This document shows, piece by piece, positions 61,997-64,000 of a stretch of 64,000 nucleotides of DNA; within the stretch, counting starts at the first letter, position 1, and each line of letters starts with the position of its first letter. Position numbers and translations under genes: made by a program. The notes below the pieces were generated by a model. That model ran no database searches. It was not told the origin of the DNA and saw nothing but the letters and a program-made list of their open reading frames with translations. This stretch comes from Nostoc sp. NIES-4103 (GTDB lineage: Bacteria > Cyanobacteriota > Cyanobacteriia > Cyanobacteriales > Nostocaceae), in the NCBI RefSeq assembly GCF_002368335.1, contig NZ_AP018288.1, positions 5,226,454-5,290,453 on the forward strand. Direction: 5' to 3'.

Positions 61997-62342
61997 GGCC
62001 GTCACTTTGCTCTCATTCAAAATCACTGAAGTGCTGATGCTTTTTTACTTGCGTCATCATTTGAGTTCTGTTTTACAGTACAGGTACTTTTTGAGAACTC
62101 TTTGGGAGAACACAGTTGCTGAGATTGGGCTAACTCTATTAAAAGCATTGCAGTCTCTTTTTGAGGTAAACCCTTGATTTGATTACTGTTTCACCGCTGC
62201 ACGTCTACAAAATAAGCCACCACTCCAACTTTTATCTAAATGCAAAATTTTTAACAATCCAGCATAAATATTTAATATTGAGCTATCAATTCTCCTATTT
62301 CCTTTTAACCATGTCAATAATTAACAAAACCTGAAGATTTTC
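61997..62342. other. Gap without a recognised element
   Basis: About 345 bases between two genes of the CHAT module. No repeat, hairpin terminator or gene is evident. Confidence 0.5.
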
Positions 62343-63311
62343 TTAAATGACAAAGTTTTCTGTGATACTCATATCATCCAATGATACTTGAACACTAAAC
62401 TGTTCTTGAATTTCACCTTTAAATTGCAATTGAATGTAATTGTCAGCACTTCTAGCTTGTGCTTCTAAAAATACAGTTCCCGTTCCATCTAGCACCGTGA
62501 TTTTTACTCCTGTTGGTAAGTAAATTTGATTACCAGTAGAATGTAATTGTAAACGAATACTAGTTTGTTGATTAGCTTCAGGGCTGATTTCCACAACCAA
62601 CATTACGGGTTGACCAGCTATCTTAATGCCCAAATCAATTAGTTTGGCTCGGCTTGTGATTGTTTGTCCTTGGTTGTGTGATGTTTCTTCAAAAGTTACC
62701 GCACCACGAAAGGCATAAGCAGGTCTAGCTTCCAACGAGTCTAATAAAGATTCAACTGTTTGCCAACCTGACTGACATTGATTAGTAAACCACTGGCTTA
62801 AGTTCACCAAAGTGTCAAAAGCAGAAGTTCTCAGTTCTCCTAAACGATCAATTAATGCTTCTGGTGGTTGCAATTGACTTAGAGGCAATGCTTCTGTAGT
62901 AACACTTTTGATAAACCCTAGTAGTTTTGCTTCTTGTAGCGATTCATCAATTTGTACCACCACATAACCCACTCGTTCTTCCCAAGTTTCTGGTGGAACT
63001 AAACATATTTGCTCGTGCAAACGCACCGGACGACACTCCAAACGACCAACTGAAGGCATCTGCAAGTCAGCCACATTTGCAGTTAGCCGCATTACAGAAT
63101 TCCAACTGTCACTCGCCTTGAGGTCGGTAGGTATTTCCATCATCTGTAAGTAGTCATTTACCACCGATACAGCTAGCGTATTCATATGAACTTGCTGTGC
63201 TTTTTCAGCAGTAGGTTGTTGGCTGGCAAATTGCTGAGCTGTAGTACGGGCTGCTTGTGAAATTGGCAAGGTAATTGCGGAATCGTCTAGCTTGTAGGTG
63301 GTGTTAATCAT
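62343..63311 (-). CDS. DUF1822-family protein
   Basis: 322 residues, soluble, with no signal peptide. The opening TYKLDDSAITLPISQAARTT, NTLAVSVVNDYLQMMEIPTD, VGRLECRPV and ERVGYVVVQIDESLQEAKLL are typical of DUF1822 proteins of cyanobacteria. The C-terminal third is beta-rich (IRLQLHSTGNQIYLPTGVKI). Function unknown. Lies between two CHAT-domain genes on the same strand, which suggests it is an adaptor or substrate of the module; that is inference. Confidence 0.85.
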   Translation of the reverse strand: MINTTYKLDDSAITLPISQAARTTAQQFASQQPTAEKAQQVHMNTLAVSVVNDYLQMMEIPTDLKASDSWNSVMRLTANVADLQMPSVGRLECRPVRLHEQICLVPPETWEERVGYVVVQIDESLQEAKLLGFIKSVTTEALPLSQLQPPEALIDRLGELRTSAFDTLVNLSQWFTNQCQSGWQTVESLLDSLEARPAYAFRGAVTFEETSHNQGQTITSRAKLIDLGIKIAGQPVMLVVEISPEANQQTSIRLQLHSTGNQIYLPTGVKITVLDGTGTVFLEAQARSADNYIQLQFKGEIQEQFSVQVSLDDMSITENFVI

Positions 63312-63412
63312 AATTCAATCCCAGTGATCAATGCTGCTATATACATTTAACGCCTGCATCCACAGAATTTATGCCACAAAGTCGGAAAAAGTCTGAAAAA
63401 GTATTCCAAAGT

Positions 63413-63500
63413 TAGGGACTGGGGACAAGGAAAGAATTTAGTTGACACAAAGAGCGTTTTTCTTCCCAATCCCTGATCCCTGATCCCTGATCCCCAGTAC
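63413..63500. repeat. STRR (GGGGACT-like, CCCTGAT units)
   Basis: Short GGGACTGGGGACA tract and four CCCTGAT units between the DUF1822 gene and the CHAT gene. Confidence 0.75.
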
Positions 63501-63512
63501 CAATGCCCTAAA

Positions 63513-64000
63513 TTACAACCAATTGCCAACTAATACATAGGCAGACCAAAAACTGGGCGCTCGATAGTTAGGATGTTGTAGTAGTTTTAACTGAGCATGG
63601 CGCACAGCTGCTGCTTTGGTAGTTTTGGCGCGGTTAAGTTCTCGGTAGAAGTCACCAACAAATAAGGCTGTTGCTTCATCATCAATCTGCCACAGGGACG
63701 CCAGGGTACTGCGTGCCCCCGCGCGTACAGCTGCTCCTGCTAGACCCAGGGCTGCACGGTTATCTCCGGCAGCTGTCTGACAGGCACTCAACACTAATAG
63801 TTCTACTGGTTCGGCTTTATTTTCATCGCGACTGCGGAGAAGACTGTCAAATCGTTTGACATTGATCGGGCCATCAGCAGCCAAAATAAAGGTGTTCTCA
63901 GCACTAGAACTAAACTCACCGTGAGTTGCCAGATGCACTACATTAAATGGAGCGGTATTCACTTCTGTTTCCAGGGCATCGCGGGTAAACTGCTGATCTA
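63513..64000 (-). CDS. CHAT-domain protein, C-terminal part (runs off the window)
   Basis: Only the C-terminal 162 residues are in the window; the frame is open through the right edge. It is the end of a CHAT caspase-like protease domain with catalytic His in VVHLATHGEFSS and Cys in LLVLSACQTAAGDN, then AVRAGARSTLASLWQIDDEA and the terminal SFWSAYVLVGNWL. In cyanobacteria this version often ends large secreted or TPR proteins. It appears to be the upstream gene of the CHAT/DUF1822/CHASE2/DUF928 module. Confidence 0.9.
   Translation of the reverse strand, partial: DQQFTRDALETEVNTAPFNVVHLATHGEFSSSAENTFILAADGPINVKRFDSLLRSRDENKAEPVELLVLSACQTAAGDNRAALGLAGAAVRAGARSTLASLWQIDDEATALFVGDFYRELNRAKTTKAAAVRHAQLKLLQHPNYRAPSFWSAYVLVGNWL

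Overview
The window is chromosomal DNA of a filamentous, probably heterocyst-forming cyanobacterium (Nostocales). The evidence is the phycobilisome genes (a CpcS-type lyase, CpcG, ApcF), CP12, type I glutamine synthetase behind a textbook NtcA promoter, hopanoid genes, many HIP1 sites (GCGATCGC), and abundant 7-bp tandem repeats (STRRs) and small fold-back elements of the kind common in these genomes. The assignment to an order is an inference.

Layout: 0.1-3 kb holds phycobilisome genes and a small HTH protein. 3.3-7.9 kb is a toxin-like island on the minus strand: an alpha-helical protein resembling XaxB/YaxB pore-forming subunits, a secreted sphingomyelinase C very close to the Bacillus enzyme, and a secreted aerolysin-like (ETX/MTX2-type) pore-forming protein. 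The first and third share a homologous upstream region. 8-13.5 kb has two AAA-like STAND-type NTPases, one with 14 WD40 blades, set among miniature inverted-repeat elements, plus a broken pentapeptide-repeat gene. 13.9-18.7 kb holds radC, tRNA-Val(CAC), a long KaiB-like protein, pilT and a small membrane protein. 18.8-26.2 kb holds wecB, cell-wall proteins (SH3b/PG-binding and M23), an FAD oxidoreductase, a ferritin-like protein and a small conserved protein. 26.5-34.3 kb is housekeeping: glnA, apcF, an MscS channel, tlyA, cp12 and a GTPase. 35-41.3 kb is a hopanoid neighbourhood (hpnH, hpnA, an RND pump carrying an in-frame STRR, and a probable hpnG). 41.4-50.2 kb is a compact four-gene biosynthetic operon (FAAL-ACP, P450, KS-AT-ACP-TE, glycosyltransferase). 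51-55.8 kb holds rnz, an FkbM methyltransferase, cobU and hypothetical genes, with two IS605-like ends. 56-58.5 kb is a glycan operon. 58.6-64 kb is a minus-strand CHAT / DUF1822 / CHAT-CHASE2 / DUF928 module that runs off the right edge.

The two most distinctive systems are the toxin island, whose sphingomyelinase implies a eukaryotic membrane target, and the minimal lipid-starter polyketide operon ending in glycosylation. A theme across the window is that 7-bp STRRs and fold-back elements sit directly on gene boundaries: they supply start or stop codons and, in one case, about 90 residues inside a transporter.
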